Below are positions 6,948 through 15,492 of a stretch of DNA of 40,570 bases, piece after piece. Within the stretch, counting starts at the first letter, position 1; every line of letters starts with the position of its first letter. A program made the translations under genes and the position numbers. A model generated the notes under the pieces. The model was not told the origin of the DNA. It saw only the letters and a program-made list of their open reading frames with translations, and searched no databases. Origin of the DNA: Lachnospiraceae bacterium UBA1683 (GTDB taxonomy: Bacteria; Bacillota; Clostridia; Lachnospirales; Lachnospiraceae); contig DCKD01000003.1 in NCBI GenBank assembly GCA_002320245.1, positions 17,360-57,929 of the forward strand, written 5' to 3'.

Positions 6948-8417
6948 CTATCTGTAATAATACGAATCCAGAATCTGCTTTGCAATCGGAACGGCTTTGG
7001 CGCCGCTGTTTCCGTCATATCCTTCAATGATAATGCTGATTACCAGTTCCGGGTTATCTACGTTCGTGAAGCCGACAAACCATGAGTGTGTCTTCTCCCC
7101 GTCCACCATACTGTACTCTGCCGTCCCGGTTTTTCCGGCTGCCGTGTAGACATCATTATTGAGCAGCGTTCCGGTCCCCTCTTCCACCACTGCCCGCATG
7201 TACTCCTTAAGCTGTGATGCTTCATCGGAAGTCATCAGTTTTTTATAGCTTTTCGGAACATTTTTACTGATTTCGGAGCCGGTATAATTAGTCACTTTTT
7301 CTACAAGATAAGGCTCCATCAGCGTTCCGCCGTTTGCAATTGCTGACGTAATCAACGCCATGTGGTATGGGCTTACAAGCGTATTCCCCTGTCCCATAGC
7401 CGTCATCATCATCTCTGCCTCTCCCGTGCTCTCATCCACTGCAAAGGAACTTTTGGAGTAATCCAATACACACGGCAGTTTTTTGTTAAAAAGCAAGTCT
7501 TCCGCGGTACTTCGGTAAGAGGTTTTATTCAGGGATAATCCAATATTCGCAAACGATGAATTACAGGAATTTGCAACGGAACTCCGTAAATCTTCCAGAC
7601 CATGTACAGTGCTGTCAAAGCAATGTATGGTCGTATCATTCCATGTAATCTCGCCGGCGCAGTCATAAGTGTAATTCGCATAATCCGGATTTTCCCGCAT
7701 GTATTCCAGTGTTGTCACAAGTTTGAATGTAGACCCCGGCGCATAAGAACCCTGCGTCGCACGGTTCAGAAGCGGACTGTTCTCCGAATCTGAATTCAAA
7801 TAATCCCACTGTTCCTCTATCTGGTTCGGGTCATATGACGGCTTGGATACCATCGCCATAATCTTTCCGGTAGAAGCCTCCATAACAACAACTGCACCCT
7901 TATTATCCCCCATTGCATCGTATACCGCCTGCTGAAGATCGGCATCCAGTGTAGTAACTACCGTATCCCCAATGTTCTTTGCATCCTGAAACTCATTTTT
8001 TAGTTTTTCCATAAAAAATGCATTTGATGTCAGTAAGTCAAAGTTTTCCGCTGATTCCAGCCCCGTTTTCCCAACGGATGCGTTGTAACCGACAACATGG
8101 GCAAATACATCCCCGTATGGATAATTTCTTGTTTCGCTGCCATCCTCTTCTACTGTTGTGTCCGCAAGTACGACACCGTTTTTATCTGTGATACTGCCGC
8201 GGACAACCTGTTCTGCAAACTTGTTCTGACGCTCATTATAAGCACTGTTCACAATTTTCTTTGCGCGGACCAGGTTGAAATATACAAGATAAGCCATCAG
8301 GGCAAGGAACAAAATCACAAAGAAATACGTGACTCTAGCGAACTCTTTGTTTCGGGACTTCTTCGAACTTTGTTTTCGGTTTTGTTGATTTCTTTTTGGT
8401 CGTGCTTCCCGTTTCAT
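6948..8417 (-). CDS. Class B penicillin-binding protein (peptidoglycan transpeptidase)
   Basis: The 489 residues form a short class B PBP of the PbpA type: a basic N-tail, one membrane helix (about 29-50), a reduced linker domain and a transpeptidase domain. Catalytic motifs are STFK (Ser229), SCN (284-286) and KTGT (429-432). It cross-links stem peptides on the outer face of the membrane. The SEDS glycosyltransferase gene directly upstream is its natural partner. The start at 8417 makes the gene overlap ftsW by 83 bp. No later in-frame start would preserve the membrane helix, so the overlap looks real. The ribosome site (AGAGAAG) is weak, which would fit translational coupling. Confidence 0.92.
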   Translation of the reverse strand: MKREARPKRNQQNRKQSSKKSRNKEFARVTYFFVILFLALMAYLVYFNLVRAKKIVNSAYNERQNKFAEQVVRGSITDKNGVVLADTTVEEDGSETRNYPYGDVFAHVVGYNASVGKTGLESAENFDLLTSNAFFMEKLKNEFQDAKNIGDTVVTTLDADLQQAVYDAMGDNKGAVVVMEASTGKIMAMVSKPSYDPNQIEEQWDYLNSDSENSPLLNRATQGSYAPGSTFKLVTTLEYMRENPDYANYTYDCAGEITWNDTTIHCFDSTVHGLEDLRSSVANSCNSSFANIGLSLNKTSYRSTAEDLLFNKKLPCVLDYSKSSFAVDESTGEAEMMMTAMGQGNTLVSPYHMALITSAIANGGTLMEPYLVEKVTNYTGSEISKNVPKSYKKLMTSDEASQLKEYMRAVVEEGTGTLLNNDVYTAAGKTGTAEYSMVDGEKTHSWFVGFTNVDNPELVISIIIEGYDGNSGAKAVPIAKQILDSYYYR

Positions 8418-9765
8418 GTCTTACTTCTCTCTCTTTTCTTACTTTTCTATTCTCAATTTTCTCGGCTTCGTCTTCTCTTACAATATAAAGTCCCTGAATA
8501 ATACCAAACATAATCATTGTACTGAGCATGGAACTTCCTCCGTAACTGACAAGCGGAAGGGTGACTCCGGTTGACGGAATAAACTTTGTCACACCACCGA
8601 TGGTAAGGAACACCTGGAAGATGTAACAGGTTCCAAGCCCAAGCGCCACCAGTTTATAAAACTGATTGCGGATCTCCATCGCTATATTCAGAAACATAAC
8701 ATAACAGCTCACACATACAAGAATAAGACACAAGGCAAAAATCAATCCCAATTCTTCTGCAATCGCGGAAAAGATAAAATCTGATTCAGCGACCGGAATC
8801 AAATCCGGGCTTCCCTGCATCAGCCCCATGCCGAACCAGCTTCCGGTTCCAATTGCAAACAATGACTGCGCCACCTGATATCCGCCTTCGCTATATGAAG
8901 CAAACGGGTCTTTCCAGACCGCCACGCGCACTTTGATATGAGAAAACAGCCGGTATCCGAGTACCGCGGCAACGCTGCCCGCCCCGATTCCTGCAAGGGC
9001 ATAAAGTGGCTGCCTTGTTGCCACATACAGCATGACCAGATACACGATAAAGAAAATCAGCGCCGCACCGAGGTCCGTCGATATCACAAGAATCAGTACA
9101 TGGGCTGCCGCAACTGCCGTTGTAATTACTATATTTTTAAAATCCGTTGATTTCCGAAGGCTGGACGCAACATAAAAAACAAACAGGATTTTCACGAATT
9201 CCGATGGCTGCACGCCAAATCCTGCAATTGTGAATCCAAGTTTCGCACCGCCGGAAGTCGCCGCGAACACCGCAACCACTGCCAGCAATGCGAATCCGGC
9301 TCCCGCATAAATATAGGTCCAGTCAATCAATGTCTTCATATTCCGAATGATTACCGGGACAACCAGTCCTATGACAGCCCCGATTACGGCATAAATAAAC
9401 TGCTTTACCGCATTCTCAAAGTTCAGCCGGGTAATCATAATCAGCCCGACACTGATTAACATACACATGTTGTTAACAATCAGGCGGGATACGCTCGGAT
9501 AGATAATTTTATAAAGTATGATTACCGCCAGAAAAAATACAACCTGACACAGATAAAAAACTATCAGTTTCTGTTCATTGGATTTCAGATATAAAACCAT
9601 GTATGACATAAAATTCATGGAAAACATCAATACATTCTGCCGGAATAAAATATGCCTCTCATCAGCCTCATACTCTTGTACAAAAATTGAAAAGCATGAA
9701 AATGTATAGGCGGTCATCAAAAAGATAATGATGTATTTTGAAAGTTCTACGATAATATTAACCAC
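8335..9765 (-). CDS. SEDS family glycosyltransferase, FtsW/RodA/SpoVE type
   Basis: SEDS proteins polymerise lipid II into glycan strands together with a class B PBP. The 476 residues contain many membrane helices, the QPSEFVK motif (about 186-192), and the hallmark GVTLPLVSYGGSSML near residue 400. Compared with standard FtsW there is about 100 extra N-terminal residues carrying three or so additional hydrophobic segments. The C-terminal tail is long, charged and lysine-rich (about 430-476). Translation starts at GTG 9765 with AGGTG upstream. The tail overlaps the PBP gene by 83 bp. The sequence alone does not decide whether it serves division, elongation or sporulation. Confidence 0.9.
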   Translation of the reverse strand: MVNIIVELSKYIIIFLMTAYTFSCFSIFVQEYEADERHILFRQNVLMFSMNFMSYMVLYLKSNEQKLIVFYLCQVVFFLAVIILYKIIYPSVSRLIVNNMCMLISVGLIMITRLNFENAVKQFIYAVIGAVIGLVVPVIIRNMKTLIDWTYIYAGAGFALLAVVAVFAATSGGAKLGFTIAGFGVQPSEFVKILFVFYVASSLRKSTDFKNIVITTAVAAAHVLILVISTDLGAALIFFIVYLVMLYVATRQPLYALAGIGAGSVAAVLGYRLFSHIKVRVAVWKDPFASYSEGGYQVAQSLFAIGTGSWFGMGLMQGSPDLIPVAESDFIFSAIAEELGLIFALCLILVCVSCYVMFLNIAMEIRNQFYKLVALGLGTCYIFQVFLTIGGVTKFIPSTGVTLPLVSYGGSSMLSTMIMFGIIQGLYIVREDEAEKIENRKVRKEREVRHETGSTTKKKSTKPKTKFEEVPKQRVR

Positions 9766-9803
9766 TGTTTCACCTGCCCTTTACTTCTTTCCTTTTCTTT
9801 TTC

Positions 9804-12242
9804 TCAAGAAACCCCGCGATGGAAATGTCCCCGTGTATACTGTTCTTCCTGAATCTCCGGAGTTACCCTCTGTAAAAATGACTGCCGGTACTGTTTCAGA
9901 ACCGTTTCTGTTTCTGCCTTGTCCTCCGTGGAAAACTGAATACGGTAGCCGCCGGCATGCAAGGTTTCCAGCTCGTGCCGCAAATCAAGCAAATAGAGCG
10001 GCTTGGAGTTATAGATTACATTATAGCAATCCCTGCAGTAATTCTCAACCTTGAATGCATTCTGATAGCGGTCTTTCAGCACCGTTATTTTTCTGGTTTT
10101 TGTGCATCCTCCGACCGTGCCGGTCACACACTGTGCAGTCACCATTGCCGGAAGATAACCATAAATAATCATCTCGCCGCCTGATGCTCCAAGTTTTTCA
10201 ATCTCCGCCTTATTCAATTCTACCGGAATGGTATAATCGGCCGCACCATTTTTCCTCCAGAAATTCTTTGCAAATCGGTTCATAATATACTGATTATAGT
10301 CCAGTATCATCTTTTTCTTATAGCGGTATTCCCTCAGAAATTGATATTCCTCGTAACTCCGTACAAGAACACCGTCAAATATCTTCCCGGTAACGCTTTC
10401 ATATGTCTCTTCAAACAAAACTGCCGTCTGTTTTCTGAATATCCGGGGCATCGCCAGAAATAACTCTATGCCAACCGCATGTACACGGTCAGCCATCTTC
10501 TGCCAGAACTCCGGCAGCATTCCGTCTCCACATAAAATACTATCAGCGTAAATGCGCCGGATTCCTTCCGGCTGATTCAATACACCCTCAAATTGCCCTT
10601 CTGTTTCCACCAACACGGAAAGATGTGTTTCCTTCCCTGTCAGGGCAGCGCTTTGCCCTTCGGCATAAGACACTGATTCCCGTGGTATACCTGGAACCCC
10701 CATGTATCCCGCCTGTGGATTCCTGTGGAAACTGCCGCAGATTTTTTTCTCCAGTTGCTCCAGCGCAGAACGTCTCATCCCATTCAGTTGCTGCATCGGA
10801 AGAAAGACGTCATCTTTCGCCTCGATGTCAAGCGTCCCGAATACAAATTCCGTATTTCCTGTCTTATTCATCTGCTTTCGAATACGCTCCTCAGGCAATG
10901 GGCTTTTGACAGGCTGTTCAACCACGTCTTCCGACTTTACTTCCACACTGTATTCGTCCTTACAGACAACCAATTTTGCAGACTCCCCTACAGAAAGATG
11001 CAAAAAACCATAAACAGGCTCCTGTACTTTTCCATCCAGATACTCCGATGCCAACTGTTCCAAAAGCTGTCCGTTCCGCACACGGTACAGCTCTGTCCCA
11101 ATCGGCAGCCGCACTCCCTTTGGCACCAGAATAACGAGTTCTTTTCCCTTTTTACAATATTGTCCACATGTATACCGGTCTGTGCCATTCGGAAATTCAA
11201 TCAGGTCACCCCCGGATATCTCTGTCAATGCGCGTACAGTAAGTTCCCGTCCTTTCTGTGATAACACGCGCACTGCCCTTACACCAATATGATTCGGTTT
11301 TTCCATAGAAACCATGTCGCGTCCATTCCGGTGCTTATAATATCCCTCGTGAAAACCACCGCGGTTAAATAAGTCCATCAGCATTTCTTTGTCCGCAGAA
11401 TCTACACGATATGGCTTGTCCGGATGCTGTAAATATAAGTCCACATACTTCCGGTACATAGATGTGACTCCCGCCACATACTCCGGACGTTTCATCCGGC
11501 CTTCAATCTTAAATGAGTCGATTCCGGCTTCAATCAGCTCCGGAATCAAATCCAATGTACAGATATCCTTCAGGCTGAGCAGGTATCCTTTCGTGCCTTC
11601 TGCGCTGTAAGGCAGACGGCACGGCTGGGCACACTGCCCACGGTTTCCGCTTCTTCCGCCAATCATGCTGCTCAGGAGGCACTGCCCGGAATAACTGTAA
11701 CAAAGCGCCCCATGGACGAAACACTCAATCTCCATTCCGGTTTCCGCCTTTATGGCACGCACTTCGGCAAGGGACAATTCTCTCGCAGGGACAACACGGA
11801 CCGCCCCCATTTCTTTTAAAAACCGTGCTCCATACGTTCCGGTCAGAGTCATCTGTGTGCTGGCATGAATTTCCATGTCCGGAAATTGTATGCGGACCAC
11901 TTCCATTACGCCAACATCCTGTACAATCACCGCATCCAGCCCGCCGCGGTAAAGCGGTTCCAGATACTCTGCCAGACAGTCAATTTCATGGTCCTTCAAA
12001 AGAGTATTGACCGTCAGATAAAACCGGCGTCCATGCAAGTGTGCATAATCAATCGCCTTCAGTAGCTGTTCCTCTGTGAAGTTCTCTGCAAACGCTCTCG
12101 CTCCAAAACGGGAACCACCTGCATAAACCGCGTCTGCCCCTGCGGCAACTGCCGCGCGGAAACTCTCATAAGAACCCGCCGGTGCAAGTATTTCGACTTT
12201 TTTCTCTCTGCTGTTTTTGAATATGCTGCTCCTCTGAATCAT
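9804..12242 (-). CDS. U32 family protein with DUF3656 region (RlhA-like)
   Basis: The 812 residues start with the U32 barrel (ILAPAGSYESFRAAVAAGADAVYAGG). Next comes the cysteine cluster C174, C181, C188, C204 and C208 in ALCYSYSGQC...GQCAQPCRLPY. U32 proteins were first called collagenases, but E. coli RlhA and TrhP use this fold to hydroxylate rRNA or tRNA bases, probably with an Fe-S cluster. The size and the DUF3656-type middle resemble RlhA, so RNA modification is more likely than proteolysis. A second cysteine group (CVTGTVGGC...YCRDCYN) lies near the C-terminus. AAAGGAG precedes the ATG. It lies between zapA and the SEDS gene, 38 bp before the latter. Confidence 0.88.
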   Translation of the reverse strand: MIQRSSIFKNSREKKVEILAPAGSYESFRAAVAAGADAVYAGGSRFGARAFAENFTEEQLLKAIDYAHLHGRRFYLTVNTLLKDHEIDCLAEYLEPLYRGGLDAVIVQDVGVMEVVRIQFPDMEIHASTQMTLTGTYGARFLKEMGAVRVVPARELSLAEVRAIKAETGMEIECFVHGALCYSYSGQCLLSSMIGGRSGNRGQCAQPCRLPYSAEGTKGYLLSLKDICTLDLIPELIEAGIDSFKIEGRMKRPEYVAGVTSMYRKYVDLYLQHPDKPYRVDSADKEMLMDLFNRGGFHEGYYKHRNGRDMVSMEKPNHIGVRAVRVLSQKGRELTVRALTEISGGDLIEFPNGTDRYTCGQYCKKGKELVILVPKGVRLPIGTELYRVRNGQLLEQLASEYLDGKVQEPVYGFLHLSVGESAKLVVCKDEYSVEVKSEDVVEQPVKSPLPEERIRKQMNKTGNTEFVFGTLDIEAKDDVFLPMQQLNGMRRSALEQLEKKICGSFHRNPQAGYMGVPGIPRESVSYAEGQSAALTGKETHLSVLVETEGQFEGVLNQPEGIRRIYADSILCGDGMLPEFWQKMADRVHAVGIELFLAMPRIFRKQTAVLFEETYESVTGKIFDGVLVRSYEEYQFLREYRYKKKMILDYNQYIMNRFAKNFWRKNGAADYTIPVELNKAEIEKLGASGGEMIIYGYLPAMVTAQCVTGTVGGCTKTRKITVLKDRYQNAFKVENYCRDCYNVIYNSKPLYLLDLRHELETLHAGGYRIQFSTEDKAETETVLKQYRQSFLQRVTPEIQEEQYTRGHFHRGVS

Positions 12243-12274
12243 TGATGCTCCTTTGTAGAACTTTCCTGTGTTAT

Positions 12275-12303
12275 AAAAAGCAGGCTGTCCGTTTCCGACA
12301 GCC
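12275..12303 (-). terminator. Hairpin terminator after zapA
   Basis: On the minus strand GGCTGTC (12303-12297) pairs with GACAGCC (12289-12283) across a 7-nt loop, followed shortly by TTTTT. It lies between zapA and the U32 gene and may only partly stop transcription. Confidence 0.72.
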
Positions 12304-12312
12304 CACGATACT

Positions 12313-12723
12313 TTACTTTCTGCGATTCTTCATCTCGGTTTCGAGTTTTACAATCTGCATCTGTAAATCATTATTTTCTTCCTTCATCTTCGCCAGCTCT
12401 TTCTCCGCATTATCCAGTTTAATCTGGACAGATATCAGCTCATGCTTCAAATCATACATCTCTTTGTCTTTCAGTTCAATATCACTCTCCAGCGAATCTC
12501 CCTGTTTTTTCGCTTTGAAATAGTCATCAGCGATATTCAGAGCAAGGAGTACATTCCGGGTATCCGCACTTTGCTTACGGTATCCTTCGCTGTTCGTGCA
12601 CTCTGTAATCTTATGGTTCAGATAAGAAGATACCTTCTGTAAATATTCTTCTCCTTCAAATCCACTTAACGTATAAACTTTTCCACCTATTAAAACTTCT
12701 GTAAAATGTTTTGCTGAACTCAT
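12313..12723 (-). CDS. zapA: Cell division protein ZapA
   Basis: ZapA binds FtsZ and bundles its filaments at the division ring. The 136 residues have the ZapA N-terminal domain (EVLIGGKVYTLSGFEGEEYLQKVSSYLNHKI), then the central helix (ADTRNVLLALNIADDYFKAKK). A long coiled coil rich in E, K and L runs to the end. The protein is slightly longer than the minimal family size because of this extended coil. The ribosome site GAGGAGG is strong. It follows ruvB and has its own candidate promoter in the gap. Confidence 0.9.
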   Translation of the reverse strand: MSSAKHFTEVLIGGKVYTLSGFEGEEYLQKVSSYLNHKITECTNSEGYRKQSADTRNVLLALNIADDYFKAKKQGDSLESDIELKDKEMYDLKHELISVQIKLDNAEKELAKMKEENNDLQMQIVKLETEMKNRRK

Positions 12724-12751
12724 AGCTTCCTCCTCGCGTTTCTTATCTGTT

Positions 12752-12780
12752 ATTATAAACTATCTAAACGCAAAAACCAA
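12752..12780 (-). promoter_or_regulatory. Candidate sigma-A promoter of zapA
   Basis: On the minus strand a perfect TATAAT (12757-12752) lies 17 bp after TTGGTT (12780-12775). The -35 box is weak (three of six), the -10 box perfect. It would start transcription about 22 bp before the zapA ATG. Confidence 0.55.
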
Positions 12781-12811
12781 CCATTTTTTCAATGTTTTCC
12801 AATTCCTTCCT

Positions 12812-13810
12812 CTATTCCTCTGTCGGAATCCCCAGATGCCGGTATGCAAATTCTGTGACGACACGCCCCCTTGGCGTTCTCTGGATGAAACCATTTTTCA
12901 GCAGATAGGGCTCATAGACATCTTCCAGTGTCCCGGCATCTTCGGAGATAGATGCTGCCAGTGTGTCCAGCCCGACCGGTCCCCCCTGAAACCGTTCAAT
13001 CATTGTCAGCAGAATGTTCCGGTCGATATGATCTAGTCCGTATTTATCAACGTCCAACAAATCCAGTGCATAGTTTGCGACGGTCTCGGTAATCACACCG
13101 TCATATTTTACCTGCGCGAAATCACGCACGCGCTTCAGCAGACGGTTTGCGAGACGCGGCGTCCCCCGGGAGCGCTTTGCAAGTTCCCTTGCACCATTTT
13201 CTTCAATCTCAACCTCCAGCACTTTTGCTGAGCGCAGAATGATTGTAGTCAGTTCTTCTTCTGTGTAAAACTCCAGATGGTGAATCACGCCAAACCGGTC
13301 GCGCAATGGTGCAGTCAGCATTCCGGCACGGGTAGTCGCGCCGACCAATGTAAACTTCGGCAAGTCCAGACGAATGGAACGGGCGGTCGCCCCCTTTCCA
13401 ATCAGAATATCTATCGCATAGTCTTCCATCGCCGGGTACAATACTTCTTCTACCTGACGGTTCAGACGGTGGATTTCATCTACAAACAAGATGTCATTTT
13501 CCTGCAGGTTGTTGAGGATTGCCGCCATCTCGCCCGGCTTTTCAATTGCAGGCCCGGAGGTAATTTTTATATTTACCCCCATCTCATTGGCAATAATGCC
13601 TGCCAGCGTTGTCTTTCCCAAGCCGGGAGGGCCGTAAAACAGAACATGGTCCAGCGCATCCCCCCGTTCTTTCGCTGCTTTGATATAAATACCAAGTGTT
13701 TTCTTTGCCTTTTCCTGCCCGATATAATCCTTTAAATACTGCGGGCGGAGATGATTTTCTATTTTGATATCTTCTTCCAGATTCTCAGTTGTTATAATTC
13801 GCTTTCCCAT
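12812..13810 (-). CDS. ruvB: Holliday junction branch migration helicase RuvB
   Basis: RuvB is the hexameric AAA+ motor that works with RuvA to migrate Holliday junctions. The 332 residues include Walker A GPPGLGKTTLA, Walker B VDEIHRL, sensor GATTRAG and a winged-helix C-terminus (TPRGRVVTEFAYRHLG). I start at ATG 13810 (MGKRIITTEN), with GAGG 6 nt upstream and the usual family N-terminus. A GTG four codons earlier lies inside that ribosome site. The gene begins just after the ruvA stop, so the two are translationally linked. Confidence 0.96.
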   Translation of the reverse strand: MGKRIITTENLEEDIKIENHLRPQYLKDYIGQEKAKKTLGIYIKAAKERGDALDHVLFYGPPGLGKTTLAGIIANEMGVNIKITSGPAIEKPGEMAAILNNLQENDILFVDEIHRLNRQVEEVLYPAMEDYAIDILIGKGATARSIRLDLPKFTLVGATTRAGMLTAPLRDRFGVIHHLEFYTEEELTTIILRSAKVLEVEIEENGARELAKRSRGTPRLANRLLKRVRDFAQVKYDGVITETVANYALDLLDVDKYGLDHIDRNILLTMIERFQGGPVGLDTLAASISEDAGTLEDVYEPYLLKNGFIQRTPRGRVVTEFAYRHLGIPTEE

Positions 13811-13818
13811 AGATTTCC

Positions 13819-14427
13819 TCACATATTTTTCAAAGACTCTTTGAGCACTTCTTCGACCGTCGTATACTCAGCAGATACCTTTTTCACAGCTTTCAGACTT
13901 TCCGTGCTGCCATAACCAAGGGCAACCAATGCCTGAACGGCTTCTGCCTGTATCTCATTCGTGTAAAGCATCTCATTCCCGGACACAGGAATATCCGGGG
14001 CAGCCGTCTGATTCAGCATCTCATTCAAATCCAGTTTATCTTTCAGTTCAATAATCAGTTTCTCTGCTGTTTTCTTCCCGATGCCCGGTGCCGCAGAAAT
14101 TGCTTTTACATCACCGGATAAAACTGCAAACCGCAAATCATCCGCCGATAATTTTGACAGAATGCTAAGTCCGCCTTTCGGACCAATTCCGCTGACCCCA
14201 ATCAGAAGCCGGAACACTTCCATGTCATCCCTCGTCAGGAATCCATAAAGCTGCATCGCGTCCTCCCGGACGTTCAGATATGTATGTATCTTTACTTCAT
14301 TCCCCGTCTGAGGCAGCAGTCCCATTGACTGCTCCGGCATATAAATCCCCCACCCGATGCCATTTACATCCACAATCACTTTCTCCCTCTCTACCGCCAC
14401 CAGTTCGCCTTTTATATAAGAAATCAT
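13819..14427 (-). CDS. ruvA: Holliday junction branch migration protein RuvA
   Basis: RuvA tetramers bind the four-way junction and load RuvB. The 202 residues begin MISYIKGELVAVEREKVIVDVNGIGW (OB-fold domain I). The helix-hairpin-helix pair follows (LIGVSGIGPKGGLSILSKL and AISAAPGIGKKTAEKLIIELKDK). The C-terminal domain that contacts RuvB (EAVQALVALGYGSTESLKAVKKV) completes it. Length is typical. AAGGTGA lies upstream of the ATG. It follows the Gx-transporter gene by 79 bp with no clear terminator between, so it is probably read from the nusG_II promoter. Confidence 0.96.
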   Translation of the reverse strand: MISYIKGELVAVEREKVIVDVNGIGWGIYMPEQSMGLLPQTGNEVKIHTYLNVREDAMQLYGFLTRDDMEVFRLLIGVSGIGPKGGLSILSKLSADDLRFAVLSGDVKAISAAPGIGKKTAEKLIIELKDKLDLNEMLNQTAAPDIPVSGNEMLYTNEIQAEAVQALVALGYGSTESLKAVKKVSAEYTTVEEVLKESLKNM

Positions 14428-14506
14428 TGAATCACTGTCACCTTCCGTCTCTTTATACTTTCACAAATTGTAAATTTAAAAATACGAAACACTTTAATAA
14501 TAAAAA

Positions 14507-15007
14507 TCATCCCAGATCCACGCCCCGAAGGCGTTTTAATACTTCATTGGATACAACTCCTATCAGCGCTCCCGTCAGGACACCCGCAATTAACAACACC
14601 GGAAAATAGTATCCTACCCGGTATGTCTCTACCACCGCCATCGCCACAAGCAACTGTCCGATATTGTGTGATACGCCTCCTGCAATGCTGACTCCCATTA
14701 CACTGAACGATTCCCGTTTCTTCAGTAAAGCCATTACAATCAGGCTAAGCGTACCGCCCGCCAGACTATATATGATACTGAACAGATTCGAAAACATAAA
14801 TCCTGCCAAGACAATCCGTACAACGGAAAGCATCATTGCCTCTTTTGCATTTCTCTTATACAGCATGATGACAATCATCAGGTTTGCCAGCCCCAGTTTG
14901 ATTCCCGGAATCCCGAATTGAATCGGTATCAGCATTTCCACATAACTTAAAATCAGTGCAAATGCTGTAAATACGCCGAAATATGCTACTTTATTCTTCA
15001 ACTTCAC
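14507..15007 (-). CDS. Gx transporter family membrane protein
   Basis: The 166-residue protein is almost entirely hydrophobic, with about five membrane helices, and matches the Gx_transp family (once labelled heptaprenyl diphosphate synthase component I). Recognisable segments are IPIQFGIPGIKLGLANLMIV and AGGVSHNIGQLLVAMAVV. The family resembles ECF-type substrate-binding membrane components. Members often adjoin NusG_II proteins and ApbE flavin transferases, exactly as here, in gene sets for membrane or extracytoplasmic redox chemistry. The transported substrate is unknown. It follows the NusG_II gene with a 4-bp gap, so the two are cotranscribed. Confidence 0.88.
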   Translation of the reverse strand: MKLKNKVAYFGVFTAFALILSYVEMLIPIQFGIPGIKLGLANLMIVIMLYKRNAKEAMMLSVVRIVLAGFMFSNLFSIIYSLAGGTLSLIVMALLKKRESFSVMGVSIAGGVSHNIGQLLVAMAVVETYRVGYYFPVLLIAGVLTGALIGVVSNEVLKRLRGVDLG

Positions 15008-15011
15008 ACCT

Positions 15012-15368
15012 CTAATACGTTACTGCATCCATTGTCTTCTTGTCACCGCCGACAATGGAAACAACAATTTTATTCGGCAGACAGATAATACTCTCCCCTT
15101 CTTTGGAGATTGCTTTCTGATTCACACAAATCTGGTCCGGACAGTCCGCCCATACCATCTTCGCTTTGCCTTCTCCAATCTCCAGACGGTTCGTATCCCG
15201 AATTGTTACCGTCTGATTTTCATCCAATGCATAAGTACCATACAATACACCATCAATCGTAACCTCTGCAACGCCGCCTTTCACGCCCGGTGTAAGCAAG
15301 TGCATTCCAAAGAAAATTCCGGCAACCACAAGAACCGCCGCAATTAAAATCCAATCATTTTTTTTCAT
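15012..15368 (-). CDS. NusG domain II-containing membrane-anchored protein
   Basis: The 118 residues have an N-terminal membrane anchor (about 6-28) followed by an extracytoplasmic NusG_II domain: AEVTIDGVLYGTYALDENQTVTI, then VWADCPDQICVNQKAIS and IICLPNKIVVSI. Three cysteines sit in the CPDQIC and ICLPN segments. This is not the transcription factor NusG, only a stand-alone relative of one of its domains. The partner Gx-transporter gene follows 4 bp downstream. The divergent apbE gene suggests a role in flavin-dependent electron transfer outside the membrane; this is inference from context. Confidence 0.88.
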   Translation of the reverse strand: MKKNDWILIAAVLVVAGIFFGMHLLTPGVKGGVAEVTIDGVLYGTYALDENQTVTIRDTNRLEIGEGKAKMVWADCPDQICVNQKAISKEGESIICLPNKIVVSIVGGDKKTMDAVTY

Positions 15369-15389
15369 TTTTCAAACCTCTCAGCAACT

Positions 15390-15418
15390 ATCATAGCACA
15401 CACATCCTCGGAATGCAA
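15390..15418 (-). promoter_or_regulatory. Sigma-A promoter of nusG_II, Gx transporter and probably ruvAB
   Basis: On the minus strand TTGCAT (15418-15413) and TATGAT (15395-15390) are 17 bp apart, about 22 bp before the NusG_II start. It is back to back with the apbE promoter. Confidence 0.75.
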
Positions 15419-15430
15419 TCACATGTTCGA

Positions 15431-15459
15431 TTGTATAATTTTCTGTTTTTCGTTATAAT
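15431..15459 (+). promoter_or_regulatory. Sigma-A promoter of apbE
   Basis: TTGTAT (15431-15436) and a perfect TATAAT (15454-15459) are separated by 17 bp, 33 bp before the apbE ATG. The two divergent -35 boxes are only 12 bp apart, so the two units could be controlled jointly. Confidence 0.8.
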
Positions 15460-15492
15460 AGACATTATCTATTCAAAAAATCGAGGTATGAC

